Shown here: positions 40,429 to 50,158 of the stretch, piece by piece
How the letters are laid out: each line of letters opens with the position of its first letter
Numbering within the stretch: position 1 is the first letter of the stretch
DNA from: Grimontia hollisae CIP 101886
GTDB taxonomy: Bacteria > Pseudomonadota > Gammaproteobacteria > Enterobacterales > Vibrionaceae
Reading direction: 5' to 3'
DNA: 64,000 nt
Assembly: GCF_000176515.1 (NCBI RefSeq)
Contig: NZ_ADAQ01000008.1
Span: 1-64,000 of the forward strand
Notes under the pieces: generated by a model
What the model saw: the letters and a program-made list of their open reading frames with translations, nothing else
Databases searched by the model: none
Told to the model about the DNA's origin: nothing
Made by a program: the position numbers and the translations under genes

Positions 40429-41646
40429 TTAAGCCGCCGTCAGCGTTGCCAGCGCGCGATCCAGCCGCGCCAAACCTTCGTCTACTTCTTCTTTGGTAAT
40501 GACCAGTGATGGGGTCATGCGCACCACATTAGTGCCAGCAACCAGCAACAATAAGCCCTCGTCCCCGGCAGCTAACAACACATCCCGGGCACGCCCTTTC
40601 CAGTCGTCATTCAGCACTGCACCCATCAGCAGCCCCTTGCCACGGATTTCGCTGAACATCTTGTATTTGGCATTCAGCGCTTGCAGCCCTTCACGAAACC
40701 AGCCTTCTCGCGTTTTCACGCCTGCAAGCACCTCCGGTTTACTGACTTCGTTCACCACTGCCTCTGCCACAGCACATGCCAGGGGATTACCACCGTAGGT
40801 TGAACCGTGGGTGCCGACCTTCATGTGGGCCGCCAGTTTTTCCGTGGTCAGCATGGCACCGATAGGAAAACCACCACCCAGTGACTTCGCCGTGCTGAGG
40901 ATATCTGGCGTCACGCCAGTTTGCTCATAGGCGTAAAACGTACCGGTGCGACCATTGCCCGTCTGGACTTCATCGAAAATCAACAGGGCATTGTGCTTAT
41001 TACAAAGCTCACGCACCCCTTGCAAGAATGCAGGATCTGGCGAAACAATACCGCCTTCCCCCTGCAACGGCTCCATCATGATGGCGCAGGTTTGGTCAGA
41101 CATAGCCGCAGCAAGCGCGTCGAGATCGTTATAAGGCAAGTGGGTGACCCCTCCCGGCTTGGGACCGAAACCGTCAGAATAGGCGGCCTGACCGCCAACT
41201 GTCACGGTGAAGAACGTTCGACCATGAAAGCCCTGCGTAAACGCAATAATTTCGCTTTTCTCCGGCCCGTGGACATCCACCGCCCAACGGCGCGCCAGTT
41301 TCAGTGCCGCTTCGTTAGCTTCTGCCCCAGAGTTGGCAAAAAAGACCCGCTCAGCAAAGCTCACTTCCGTCAGTTTTTTCGCCAGACGCAACGCTGGGGC
41401 ATTGGTCATCACGTTACTCAGGTGCCACAGTTTGTCAGCCTGAGCCTTCAGCGCGTTGACCATCACAGGGTGGCAATGGCCGAGACAACTTACGGCGATA
41501 CCGCCGGCAAAATCGATGTATTCACGACCGTCCTGATCCCAGATTCGCGACCCCTTGCCCCGATCAGGGATCATTGCCATCGGTGCATAACACGGCACCA
41601 TTACCTCATCGAACAGTTTACGTTCTACTTTATGTTCGGCTGTCAT
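40429..41646 (-). CDS. astC: acetylornithine/succinylornithine aminotransferase
   Basis: 405 residues, fold-type I PLP enzyme. The PLP Lys is in STAKSLGGG (about 250) and [11 protein letters not shown] is the cofactor-binding Asp region. In enterics the gene at this locus (next to pabA) is argD; its position before astA and astD also fits astC. The two enzymes catalyse the same reaction class and sequence alone cannot separate biosynthetic from catabolic use. It may serve both. Confidence 0.88.
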   Translation of the reverse strand: MTAEHKVERKLFDEVMVPCYAPMAMIPDRGKGSRIWDQDGREYIDFAGGIAVSCLGHCHPVMVNALKAQADKLWHLSNVMTNAPALRLAKKLTEVSFAERVFFANSGAEANEAALKLARRWAVDVHGPEKSEIIAFTQGFHGRTFFTVTVGGQAAYSDGFGPKPGGVTHLPYNDLDALAAAMSDQTCAIMMEPLQGEGGIVSPDPAFLQGVRELCNKHNALLIFDEVQTGNGRTGTFYAYEQTGVTPDILSTAKSLGGGFPIGAMLTTEKLAAHMKVGTHGSTYGGNPLACAVAEAVVNEVSKPEVLAGVKTREGWFREGLQALNAKYKMFSEIRGKGLLMGAVLNDDWKGRARDVLLAAGDEGLLLLVAGTNVVRMTPSLVITKEEVDEGLARLDRALATLTAA

Positions 41647-41964
41647 CGCTCATATCCTTCTGTCGATTCTGCTATAAGCATAGTATTTACATTTCATTAA
41701 CCACATCAATAGCAGAAAATTTCATTATCCCGGACTGTAAATAAAGGGAAATTCATCCAAGTATCATAGTTATGCGCGAAGAAGGCGAAATGATTAATAG
41801 AACAAGCGGTAAGAGTGTCTTTCCTGTTGGGAAACAAATAGAAAGTTGTCAGACAGAAATGAATAAGGTTTCACTGTTAATAGCAGGAAAGTGACGATAC
41901 GAAAATGTAAAAACAGTGATAACGATCGGCTTTCACCGGCGGTAAAAGCCCGCATAAAAAGGCG
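41647..41964. other. 318-base gap between astC and pabA
   Basis: A/T-rich near the astC start and otherwise without a gene. It probably holds the ast promoter. A possible half ARG box (AAATTCAT near 41730) is present but the full 18 bp palindrome was not found. Near pabA, an imperfect hairpin (GGCTTT / AAAGCC at 41929-41950) could be the end of the pabA transcript. Confidence 0.4.
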
Positions 41965-42555
41965 TCAGTAACGGGAAAGAAAGTTTTGTAGCAACTGGTG
42001 CCCCTGCTCAGTCAGAATACTTTCCGGGTGAAATTGTACGCCTTCCAGTGCCAGAGTCTTGTGACGGATCCCCATGATCTCATCAAACTGCCCATCCCGC
42101 TCTGTCCACGCGGTGATCTCAAAGCAAGCCGGCAAGGAGTCGGCCTGCACGACCAGAGAGTGATAGCGGGTCACGGTCAGCGGATTCTTCAGCCCGTGGA
42201 ATACTCCACCGTTATTGTGTTTGACCGGGCTGGTTTTGCCATGCATCACTTCTCTGGCGCGGACAACCTTGGCACCAAAGACCTGTGCCAGCGCCTGGTG
42301 CCCAAGGCAAACCCCCAGAATAGGCAGTTTCCCGGCAAAATGGGGAATGGCTTCAAGGGATATACCAGCATCATCCGGGGTACAGGGGCCGGGGGAAATC
42401 ACCAGATGGCTCGGTGCCATGGCTTCGATATCAGCAATCGTGATGGTATCGTTGCGGTGCACGTCAACATTGACACCCAACTGACAAAAATATTGATACA
42501 GGTTGTAGGTAAACGAATCGTAGTTATCAATAATCAGCAGCACTGTTGTTCCCAT
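41965..42555 (-). CDS. pabA: aminodeoxychorismate synthase, glutamine amidotransferase component
   Basis: 196 residues from the ATG at 42555 (or 192 from the GTG at 42543, which begins exactly where E. coli PabA does). Class I amidotransferase triad: Cys in GVCLGHQ (about 84-90), His and Glu in VQFHPES. It supplies ammonia to PabB to make aminodeoxychorismate for folate. The location next to argD/astC, as in E. coli, favours PabA over TrpG. It follows the signalling pair by 67 bases on the same strand. Confidence 0.92.
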   Translation of the reverse strand: MGTTVLLIIDNYDSFTYNLYQYFCQLGVNVDVHRNDTITIADIEAMAPSHLVISPGPCTPDDAGISLEAIPHFAGKLPILGVCLGHQALAQVFGAKVVRAREVMHGKTSPVKHNNGGVFHGLKNPLTVTRYHSLVVQADSLPACFEITAWTERDGQFDEIMGIRHKTLALEGVQFHPESILTEQGHQLLQNFLSRY

Positions 42556-42622
42556 CGCGTCCTGCCCGCCACACATCCGCGGGACTGGGCGCAAATCCTA
42601 ACACAGCATCATCACGGCTGCA

Positions 42623-43591
42623 TCAGTACTCGTTAATGGGAAGCACAGGCGTTGGCCAGGGTGAAGACAGCCAGTCACCATACAGGCGGCAGAGCTCTTC
42701 ACTGTTTTCATCGAGAAGATGAATTAACCGGGGATCAATCAGGGTGCCTGCCTGATGTGACAAGGCTAAAATCGCCGCATTTACGCGTTCAACCACGCTG
42801 CCGAAGCTTCTTTCTACGGCTTGATCAAGTGCCTCTGCTGCCGTCACTACCCGGCATTCCTCGGGGATTTTATCTGCCCCAATTTCCGGGAAACCCGTGC
42901 CGTCCCAACGCACATTTTTGTAAGTCAGCAAGGTGGCAGCCACGCAGGCAAACCCTTTGGTCGCTACGGATAACAGCAATAAACTGCGGTTTTCTGCCGT
43001 GATGCTGCTCCCCCTGTCATCCCACAGCCCGCCAATAAAACAGAGTGGGTACGCCAACCCAATGTCTTCGGCTTTAGATTTGGTAAGGCCATATTTCACC
43101 GCCAGCCATTCGCAGCATTTGGCAATACGCGGGGCGGCTATTTCCACCTCGTTGTGGCGCAATGCCGCAACAGCAGCAATCTGGTTCACGATCAACTGGT
43201 AATTTTCCCGCATAATAGTCGCCCGCGCCTCACCAAGCAGGTTGGCGACCCGGCTTTTCACCAGATCAGGTGACACTGGCTTTATCAGAAAGTCGGCCGC
43301 ACCACTTTTCAGTCCTTCTACCTCACTTTGATACTCATCAAGCGCCGACACAATGATCACTGGAATATGACTGACCGAGTCTTCGTGCTTCAGAGCACGG
43401 CACACTTCATAGCCGTTCATCCCCGGCATCATAATATCCAGCAGGATCAGGTCCGGGCGCTGTTGTATCGCCAGCTCAATGGCCCGCTCACCGCTTTTGG
43501 CAAAGATCAGCGTGTAGTGTTCTTGAAGAATAGTCCGCATCACATGCAGGTTGCTCGGCTCATCGTCAACCACCAGCACCTTATACTCCAT
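42623..43591 (-). CDS. response regulator with degenerate HD-GYP domain
   Basis: 322 residues. The receiver (1-120) is complete: Asp9/Asp10, Asp52 phosphoacceptor (LLDIMMPG), Ser82, Lys104. An output domain (about 130-300) aligns with HD-GYP by its flanking sequences. The metal-binding residues are lost: the HD motif (LHDIGK in active proteins) reads LCFIGG with Cys184-Phe185, and the HHE before WDG is YKN (224-226). The GYP is GFP (233-235). It should not degrade c-di-GMP. The start ATG overlaps the sensor gene by 11 bases. Confidence 0.88.
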   Translation of the reverse strand: MEYKVLVVDDEPSNLHVMRTILQEHYTLIFAKSGERAIELAIQQRPDLILLDIMMPGMNGYEVCRALKHEDSVSHIPVIIVSALDEYQSEVEGLKSGAADFLIKPVSPDLVKSRVANLLGEARATIMRENYQLIVNQIAAVAALRHNEVEIAAPRIAKCCEWLAVKYGLTKSKAEDIGLAYPLCFIGGLWDDRGSSITAENRSLLLLSVATKGFACVAATLLTYKNVRWDGTGFPEIGADKIPEECRVVTAAEALDQAVERSFGSVVERVNAAILALSHQAGTLIDPRLIHLLDENSEELCRLYGDWLSSPWPTPVLPINEY

Positions 43592-46500
43592 AACCTTGTA
43601 CCCCCGTGTTCTGTGACACTGGCATCTGCTCCATCAACGTCACCACCAGACGGTATGCCTCATCCAGCTCGAAGTTTTCCACGGATGTTACAAACTGCAA
43701 CAGCTGGGAGGGCGACACGAACCCCGCCATGATTGGCACCAATTCCTTATACAGCGCCTCGTCGTATTGCCCTTCCGCCAGCTTACTGATAAAGACTTCC
43801 GCTTTCCGTTCAAAAACATCCTGAGGAAGATTGGCGACGATAGCTCCCTCTTCCAGTTCTTGCTCCCTAACCCCCAGATAAGCGAGCGCCCGATCAAACG
43901 TTGCCCGGAGCAATGCGTTCAACGGTTCGAGCTTCGATTCAGCCTTGGCCACATCCCCAGCCTCCACATCCCACAACAAACGTGTAAGATCATGCTCAAC
44001 CATCGAGAAACCGATACTTTTTGCCGCATCCCGCGCCTGTTTTAGCAACGGCTCCAATGCTTCTGGCTGCTCTTTCATCTGTTGACGGAGCTCTTCCGAC
44101 AAATCGGCATAGTGACGGTGAAACTCCCGAATAACGCTGATTAGGATTTCATTGGTTGGCCAGTGCTGAAATGCCCAGGCATCGTCAAATAAATCCAGCG
44201 CTTCACTGGGTGGGTTAAGGACTGCAATATTGTCATCATTCGCCCCATAGCACTGTGCCAGCATGGTAAAGATATCCTCGCAGATAAACGGCTTGTCGAC
44301 AGTGAAGTCAAAGCCAAGTGCATCCCACTGATCATAGGAAGTAGCATCCACGGCAAGCTTCATGGCCACCACTTTCAACGGTTCATCACGGCAAACCGCT
44401 GCCCAGCTTTTGAGGGTTTCCGGGGTCGGATAGTGCGCGCCACTGAGATAGGCATCGAGAAAGACCACATCCACCGGCTGGGTTTTCAGCACATCTTCCA
44501 CAGCATCGAGATGGGTAACAGTGAGCACTTTCACCCCTTGTCGCAACAACATATCCCTCAGTTCTTGCTGGTTCCGCTGCACATCGTCAATCACCAACAC
44601 CTCAAGGGGCGGCAGGGTGACACTGACACTTCCGTTATCACGCATTTTTGACGAATTCTGGGCAGGGATCAGCGGTAGGTCAGCGTACATCACCGAACCG
44701 TGAATCGACTCGCCATCAAACCACAGGTGTCCCCCCATCAATTCAATCAGCTGAGTGACCAATGTGGCCGACAGGGTTTGCCCCGTGTTGATCGACTCAT
44801 CTTCCCTCACCGCGTTTTGGTCACGAGCAAAGCTTGAGACGGCAAAACGTACCATGTCGTAAGTTGGCAACACATGCAGCGCCACGTATCCTTTCTCGGT
44901 CCGGGTCAACGCACTGCGCATCATGTTTTGCAGGAGTTGTTTAATACGGCGTGAATCCCCGACATAGTGTTCCCAGAGTGCTTCGTTGTAATGCAAGCTG
45001 ACATGGAGATCACGAGCCTGCACGGTTTCACGGGCGATAAATTCAATCTGACGGCAAAGCTGCACCAGAGAAAAGTCAACGATATCGAGCGGCAGGGAAT
45101 GGCTTTCCAGTTTTGAGGTATCCAGAATGTCGTTGATCAGCCTGAGCAGGCTGTTACCCGATTCACGGATCACCTCCAGATGGTGACGGTGAGTGCGGTT
45201 TTTCGTCTCCTCAATCAAAATATCCGTCAGCCCGAGAATCGAGTTCATCGGTGAGCGGAATTCGTAACTCATGTTGGCAAGAAAAGAGGTTTTTGACTGG
45301 GCTGCCCTTTCTGCAAGGCGTATTTTCTCTTCAACAACCTCTTCCTCTTCATGTTTTTCGGTGACATCAAGAATCACGCCATCAATCCATGTACTGCCAT
45401 CCTCAGCGCGATAACTCTGGCCAATCTCCCAGAACCACTTCTGCTCATCATCACGGGTGGTAAACCGGTACTGACAATCATATCTACCGTTGCGGCGGGG
45501 TGCCTGTTCCCGCGCTTTCTGGTAGCAGCCGATGTCTGCCGGGTGAATACGGCCAACGAAATGGGAAAGCCCGTTTTCACTGGTCAGAAGAGACGCGCTG
45601 TACCCGGTCAGGGACTTGGCTGCATCACTGATAAATACAATATGCCGGCTTGCCCCGGTCATTTCCCGAAACGCCATACAGGGTAAATTGGCCACCAGCG
45701 CACGGTATTGCTTGGCATTCTCACGTAATGCCCATGCCATGCTGCGCTGTTCGGAGATATCTGATACCACGGCCACGAACTCATGCTGCCCCATGCTCCC
45801 ATGGTGGCCAATTGACAGCCTGACAGGCAGCAGGGAACCATCTCGGCGTTTTGCCATCACCTCACGCACCGACCCCACCACCGAAGGGCCACGCCGTTCA
45901 AGGTAATTTTGAATGTACATATCGTGACGGTGCTGATGCTCATCAGTGACCAGCAAACGGATGTTTTTTCCTATCACTTCATACGCAAGCCAGCCAAAGA
46001 TCCGCTCTGCGGTCCGGTTGAAGAAGGTAATGTTACCCTTCCTGTCTATCGCGATGATGGCATCAGTCGCCGTCTGCAGGATAGAGGTAAGCTGTTCTTC
46101 ACGCTGGCTGTACAAGCGCGCTTCGGCGTGACTGCAAAGCCAGGCATTGGCAAGCTGGTTGAACACGACGATAAACATCAACAGAAACGCCAGAACCAAC
46201 ACCACATCCAGCGTCGAAAACACCACCGTTCCATCACGAAGCGGTTGGGCAGACAGCACAACCGACGCACTGGATGTCAGCGTAATCACCAGCAATGCCA
46301 ACGTAATACAGGCGCCACTGACCAAACCTTCAGTCAGGTTTTTATCCCAAAAGCCGCTTCTGGGCGGTGAAAAGCGACGCCAGATAGCAATAGTCACTAA
46401 CGCTGCTGCGACCATAACAGACAAGCTGAAACGGGCCATATCGAGATGTGCAATCGACACCCTATTCACTCCGGCAAACACCAGCAGGTTCTGAAGCACC

Positions 46501-46910
46501 ATGGCAGTGACGATCAATCCTGACGCGATAATGATCCGGGAAGAAGCATTTTGGGCAAACGCAACCATACGCAGGGCGACAACATTTAATGCAACCGTGA
46601 CCAACAAGGGCAAAAACAGCAACAGGGGTTGAAACCCGAACGCCTGGTAAATGGGACTGATGGAGACGTTAGCGACAACAATCATCGACATGCTGACGCT
46701 CAGGGTCAGGGCATTGACCGGCACAGAGGAGAGCCGTAGCCAGGGTTGCCGCTTCTCCTGCAGCGGACGATGAATAAAACTCATGGTCGCCGCTAACATG
46801 GCGGCCATGGCGGCCAACAGCTGGAGCCAAGGGTCAACGAATACCACCGGCAACAGTTTTTCTGTTCCCGAAGGCAGGAGAAACATCGACAGTGATTCAA
46901 TGATCGACAT
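43581..46910 (-). CDS. hybrid sensor kinase-like protein with inactivated catalytic sites
   Basis: 1109 residues. Seven membrane helices (about 15-255) are followed by two PAS domains (about 272-390 and 402-515), a dimerisation helix pair, an ATPase-like domain (about 650-750), a receiver (about 770-880) and an Hpt-like bundle (about 915-1005). The H box reads MSYEFRSPMN: the phosphoacceptor is Tyr549 (codon TAC at 45264-45266). The N box is QNMMRSAL (second Asn is Ser666) and no DxGxG or GxGLG is left. The receiver keeps Asp819 and Lys873. In the Hpt tail Arg960 stands for the His. Start at 46910 has GGAAG upstream; 21 more codons are open. Confidence 0.88.
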   Translation of the reverse strand: MSIIESLSMFLLPSGTEKLLPVVFVDPWLQLLAAMAAMLAATMSFIHRPLQEKRQPWLRLSSVPVNALTLSVSMSMIVVANVSISPIYQAFGFQPLLLFLPLLVTVALNVVALRMVAFAQNASSRIIIASGLIVTAMVLQNLLVFAGVNRVSIAHLDMARFSLSVMVAAALVTIAIWRRFSPPRSGFWDKNLTEGLVSGACITLALLVITLTSSASVVLSAQPLRDGTVVFSTLDVVLVLAFLLMFIVVFNQLANAWLCSHAEARLYSQREEQLTSILQTATDAIIAIDRKGNITFFNRTAERIFGWLAYEVIGKNIRLLVTDEHQHRHDMYIQNYLERRGPSVVGSVREVMAKRRDGSLLPVRLSIGHHGSMGQHEFVAVVSDISEQRSMAWALRENAKQYRALVANLPCMAFREMTGASRHIVFISDAAKSLTGYSASLLTSENGLSHFVGRIHPADIGCYQKAREQAPRRNGRYDCQYRFTTRDDEQKWFWEIGQSYRAEDGSTWIDGVILDVTEKHEEEEVVEEKIRLAERAAQSKTSFLANMSYEFRSPMNSILGLTDILIEETKNRTHRHHLEVIRESGNSLLRLINDILDTSKLESHSLPLDIVDFSLVQLCRQIEFIARETVQARDLHVSLHYNEALWEHYVGDSRRIKQLLQNMMRSALTRTEKGYVALHVLPTYDMVRFAVSSFARDQNAVREDESINTGQTLSATLVTQLIELMGGHLWFDGESIHGSVMYADLPLIPAQNSSKMRDNGSVSVTLPPLEVLVIDDVQRNQQELRDMLLRQGVKVLTVTHLDAVEDVLKTQPVDVVFLDAYLSGAHYPTPETLKSWAAVCRDEPLKVVAMKLAVDATSYDQWDALGFDFTVDKPFICEDIFTMLAQCYGANDDNIAVLNPPSEALDLFDDAWAFQHWPTNEILISVIREFHRHYADLSEELRQQMKEQPEALEPLLKQARDAAKSIGFSMVEHDLTRLLWDVEAGDVAKAESKLEPLNALLRATFDRALAYLGVREQELEEGAIVANLPQDVFERKAEVFISKLAEGQYDEALYKELVPIMAGFVSPSQLLQFVTSVENFELDEAYRLVVTLMEQMPVSQNTGVQGYGV

Positions 46911-47034
46911 GAAAACTTCCGAAACCATAAGGCGGTGCTTTACATTCAGCACCACAAATTCAAGACACCGCACCGCTCGTGAGACACGTTTAAAGCTTAG
47001 TCAAGAATCTGCAGGCAACCCATTAAAAGGGCAG

Positions 47035-47061
47035 AAAAAAACAGGCTCCGGGAGGAGCCTG
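47035..47061 (-). terminator. terminator after the extracellular nuclease gene
   Basis: On the minus strand, perfect CAGGCTCC / GGAGCCTG stem with a TCCC loop is followed by TTTTTTT. It is about 20 bases after the exeM-like stop. Confidence 0.93.
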
Positions 47062-47080
47062 CTCATGAAGACATTGAGGA

Positions 47081-49891
47081 CTATCTGATCTTACAGCTAA
47101 ATCCCTGAAAGACAGCGCGGGCATTGTCCCCCAGTACGGTCTCACCGCAGGGAATGCGGATAACACCCCACAGGCGGTAACCCAGCGTGACTTTATCGCC
47201 ATACCGGGCACCGATATCATCGAAGTAGGCACTCTTTTCGGTATATTTACGGTTGGCTTTCCAGCGCAGCCAAGGACGCTCACCATCCACTTTCCCGTTC
47301 ACTGTCGGCTGAACCCAGAAGAAGCTCTTGTTCTTAAAGTGCAGTTTGAACGCCTGCGGTTTTTCCGGATAGCGCAAGCTGACAATCACCGGATCATGGT
47401 CGGACGACGAGTACGGATTGGTCGATTTCACCAAATCGCCGGTAAAACGGCTGGGGTATTCAAACAGAGAGCTTTCTACCGAATTGATATGCCAGTCCTC
47501 AATCCCAGTCATTTTTTTCAGCACGCTGGCGTTACCCAGGGCGTGGTCAAGGCTGCCCAGCTCCCCGTCGAAGGTGTAGGAGAAAGCCTCATCACCCAGC
47601 ACTTCGCTGGCAAGGTTGATGTAACCAAAGCCGTCACCCACTTCACGGGCGGTTTCATCAAGCGTCACGCCTGCAACCGAGGTGCCAGCGGCGGTGACAA
47701 TCTTACGTTTTGCGGTATCGGCATCGTAGTCAGTCAGCAGACGAATAGGGTCTTCCTTGGCATAGGCATTGAAATCCCCCAGCGCAATCACGTCACCTTT
47801 TACGTCAGCCAATGCATTCCCCAGCGTTTCTGCTGCCGAAACACGGAACGCATTGCAGCGTCCCTGAAGATCTGCCGGATCATCGTCAAACTCACCCGCC
47901 ACCCAGTCTTCATAGCAACCTGATCCTTTCGACTTGAAATGACTGACAGCAACAGACAAGGTTTCACCGTGGTTGAGGCTGAACGTTTGCATCAGGCTGT
48001 CACGTTGGAATTTGTCCAGCTGGCGAATTTCGCCCTGAGGGTTTTCACCGCTAATGTGCTGCTCAGGCATGCGTATCACCCTGGCATCCCCTTTCAGTTC
48101 AACGCGGGCCGGACGGTAGATCAATGCTACCTGAATCGCATCGCTGCCAAGGAAAGCGCCTTCGGTCAGGTCAGCCTCAGCAGGGATAACATACGCATAA
48201 TGATCAGCGCTATCCGCAAACTGGGCATTCAGCTCAGCCACCAGGTTTGCCAGTGCCCCATTGTCGCCAAAACCGTTGTTTTCAACTTCCATCAAACCCA
48301 CGATATCAGCATCAATAGCGGTCAGAGCATTGACGATTTTTGCCTGCTGAAGTGCAAACTCTGCCGCATCTTTGGCACCACGGTTACACCCATTTGATGC
48401 GTCGGCATCGGCCTGATCGTCACAGGTAACATTAAGATCCCCGCCAATGGCGCTGGCACTGGTGAAATAGTTGAGCACATTGAAACTTGCGACTTTCAGG
48501 TTAGTGCCCTCAAACACTTTAGGGGCCGCAGTGCGATCTTGTTCACGGACAAAATCACTGGCTACCAGCGCATTGGTGGCTACCAACCGGTAATCATGGA
48601 AACTGTACCCAATCACCCCTTCAAGGTTGGTGACAGTATCGCCAATCCGGATATAACCTTGCTCGGCATCCAGACCGGGGAAGTAAGGCACTACGCCATC
48701 CGGCGCTTTACGGTCAGATTCGATAACCAGCTGGTTGGCATCATTCGCAGCGGCTAAGGCCACTGCATCCCCAGAGCCAGCCATGTAAAGCTGGGTCGGT
48801 TTGACGTTTGGCGCTTCATGTGACAGCACCATGTTGTTGCGGAATGCATCGAAGTCAAAACCGAAGTTACGGGTCACCACCAGATCGCTTTCACGGGTCA
48901 GGCGTACTTTCATGCCTTCATGGCGCTCCAGCGCGTCATCCAACGTCTCACCGTCTTCAACTACCAGCGCGGTTGCAGGCAGTTCACCCAGGGTATCGAG
49001 CACTTCCCATTGCTTGTCTGACGCATCCAGTTGAGTCTGGTTAAAATACTCTTTCACTGTACCGGCAACACATACCTGCATGCCCGGTTCAATCCCTTGT
49101 GGTGCGTCGCCCGTGTAGATAAACAGGCCATCAGAGGTTGTCTTGTCGCCATCGCCGTTGGCATCCTGCAGCCAGAAACCTTTATACAGGCTTTCCGTGA
49201 CCGCAGTCACTACGCCTTCGACATAGTACGTTCCCGGCGCTTCAAAACGGCCTTCCGGCACCAGCGGGCTGCGATCGCCACTGCCTTGAATAGCATAGGT
49301 TGGGGTCAGGGTTTCCCCGTCACAACTAAAGGTACTTCCGCCGCCACTGTCACAAGCATCAACACCGTCACACCCCAGACCGTCAAAGGTATCCTGGGCG
49401 AAAGGCAGCCATGCGACAGCAGCATCAAATGCGGAGGTGGGCTCGGTGCGTCCGGTACTGCCATCACGACGGCGCAGTGTCACGTCCTTACCATAATTGC
49501 TGCTGTTGCCCAACTGCCCAAGGCTGTCCAGCACCTTCTCGTTGTCATCGACCAGAGCGACCACATCATTGCCATTAAACGTCAATGAGCCTGACGTTTG
49601 TCGGGAAACGCCGGTGATCTCTCCGTCTGCATTGCTGTTGGCAACCACATAGCTTTCACTGGCGCCAAGGGAACCGGAAAGAGGAATGCTGCGACTAAAA
49701 GTAGTGTCGCCGTTAAACGCTATCTTTAGCGAGAGGGAGTCGAGGGAGACTGAAGCTGGCCCGGTATTGGTCAACTCAATGGCTTTGTTATTCGACAATC
49801 CTTCGACATATTCCGTAATGATCACATCGGCACTGGCAGGCCATGCCGAAACGAGAGCCAGAGCTAAAGGGCTCCATGTAAAGTTCTTCAT
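47081..49891 (-). CDS. ExeM/NucH family extracellular endonuclease
   Basis: 936 residues. Signal peptide (about 1-21, PASA cleavage). An N-terminal lamin-tail domain (about 22-135, ITEYVEGLSNNKAIELTN) is followed by an OB-like segment and an endonuclease/exonuclease/phosphatase domain (about 455-830, with KVASFNVLNYF, GLMEVENNG, ALGDFNAY and SSDHDPVIVSL). It is probably secreted and degrades extracellular DNA, as ExeM does in Shewanella biofilms. It ends in a Cys-containing tail. Same strand as the signalling genes that follow, with a terminator between. Confidence 0.88.
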   Translation of the reverse strand: MKNFTWSPLALALVSAWPASADVIITEYVEGLSNNKAIELTNTGPASVSLDSLSLKIAFNGDTTFSRSIPLSGSLGASESYVVANSNADGEITGVSRQTSGSLTFNGNDVVALVDDNEKVLDSLGQLGNSSNYGKDVTLRRRDGSTGRTEPTSAFDAAVAWLPFAQDTFDGLGCDGVDACDSGGGSTFSCDGETLTPTYAIQGSGDRSPLVPEGRFEAPGTYYVEGVVTAVTESLYKGFWLQDANGDGDKTTSDGLFIYTGDAPQGIEPGMQVCVAGTVKEYFNQTQLDASDKQWEVLDTLGELPATALVVEDGETLDDALERHEGMKVRLTRESDLVVTRNFGFDFDAFRNNMVLSHEAPNVKPTQLYMAGSGDAVALAAANDANQLVIESDRKAPDGVVPYFPGLDAEQGYIRIGDTVTNLEGVIGYSFHDYRLVATNALVASDFVREQDRTAAPKVFEGTNLKVASFNVLNYFTSASAIGGDLNVTCDDQADADASNGCNRGAKDAAEFALQQAKIVNALTAIDADIVGLMEVENNGFGDNGALANLVAELNAQFADSADHYAYVIPAEADLTEGAFLGSDAIQVALIYRPARVELKGDARVIRMPEQHISGENPQGEIRQLDKFQRDSLMQTFSLNHGETLSVAVSHFKSKGSGCYEDWVAGEFDDDPADLQGRCNAFRVSAAETLGNALADVKGDVIALGDFNAYAKEDPIRLLTDYDADTAKRKIVTAAGTSVAGVTLDETAREVGDGFGYINLASEVLGDEAFSYTFDGELGSLDHALGNASVLKKMTGIEDWHINSVESSLFEYPSRFTGDLVKSTNPYSSSDHDPVIVSLRYPEKPQAFKLHFKNKSFFWVQPTVNGKVDGERPWLRWKANRKYTEKSAYFDDIGARYGDKVTLGYRLWGVIRIPCGETVLGDNARAVFQGFSCKIR

Positions 49892-50107
49892 TTGCGGTCC
49901 TTATTTGCGAGTGAAGTCATAAACACTGCAAATGATTTAACAGCTCGCCATGTCATTTAAGTGACGGACACCACAATTTTTTATTTCAACAATAAGTCTT
50001 GCATGATTTATTGGGATGGCGTTCCGCAATCAACAGTTTCAGATAACAACGGGGTTAAGTTGAAAGCGTGAGGTGGTGGCAATCAGGGTGTTCGAAGGGG
50101 GAAAACA

Positions 50108-50135
50108 AAGAAGCAGCGGACGTCCGCTGCTTCTT
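50108..50135 (-). terminator. terminator after trpS
   Basis: Perfect 14 bp palindrome AAGAAGCAGCGGAC / GTCCGCTGCTTCTT. On the minus strand it is followed by CTTTGTTTTC. It lies 23 bases after the trpS stop. Confidence 0.85.
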
Positions 50136-50158
50136 GGGGAAGATTTTTCTGGGAAGGA

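Noticed and set aside
41720-41745. ArgR operator before astC.
   Set aside because: Only a half-site (ATTCA) could be found; the symmetrical partner is missing at the right spacing.
45264-45266. Tyr at the H box as a sequencing error for His (TAC for CAC).
   Set aside because: A single base change could explain this one residue, but the N box, G boxes, Hpt site and the partner's HD motif are changed too, so error alone is not a sufficient account.
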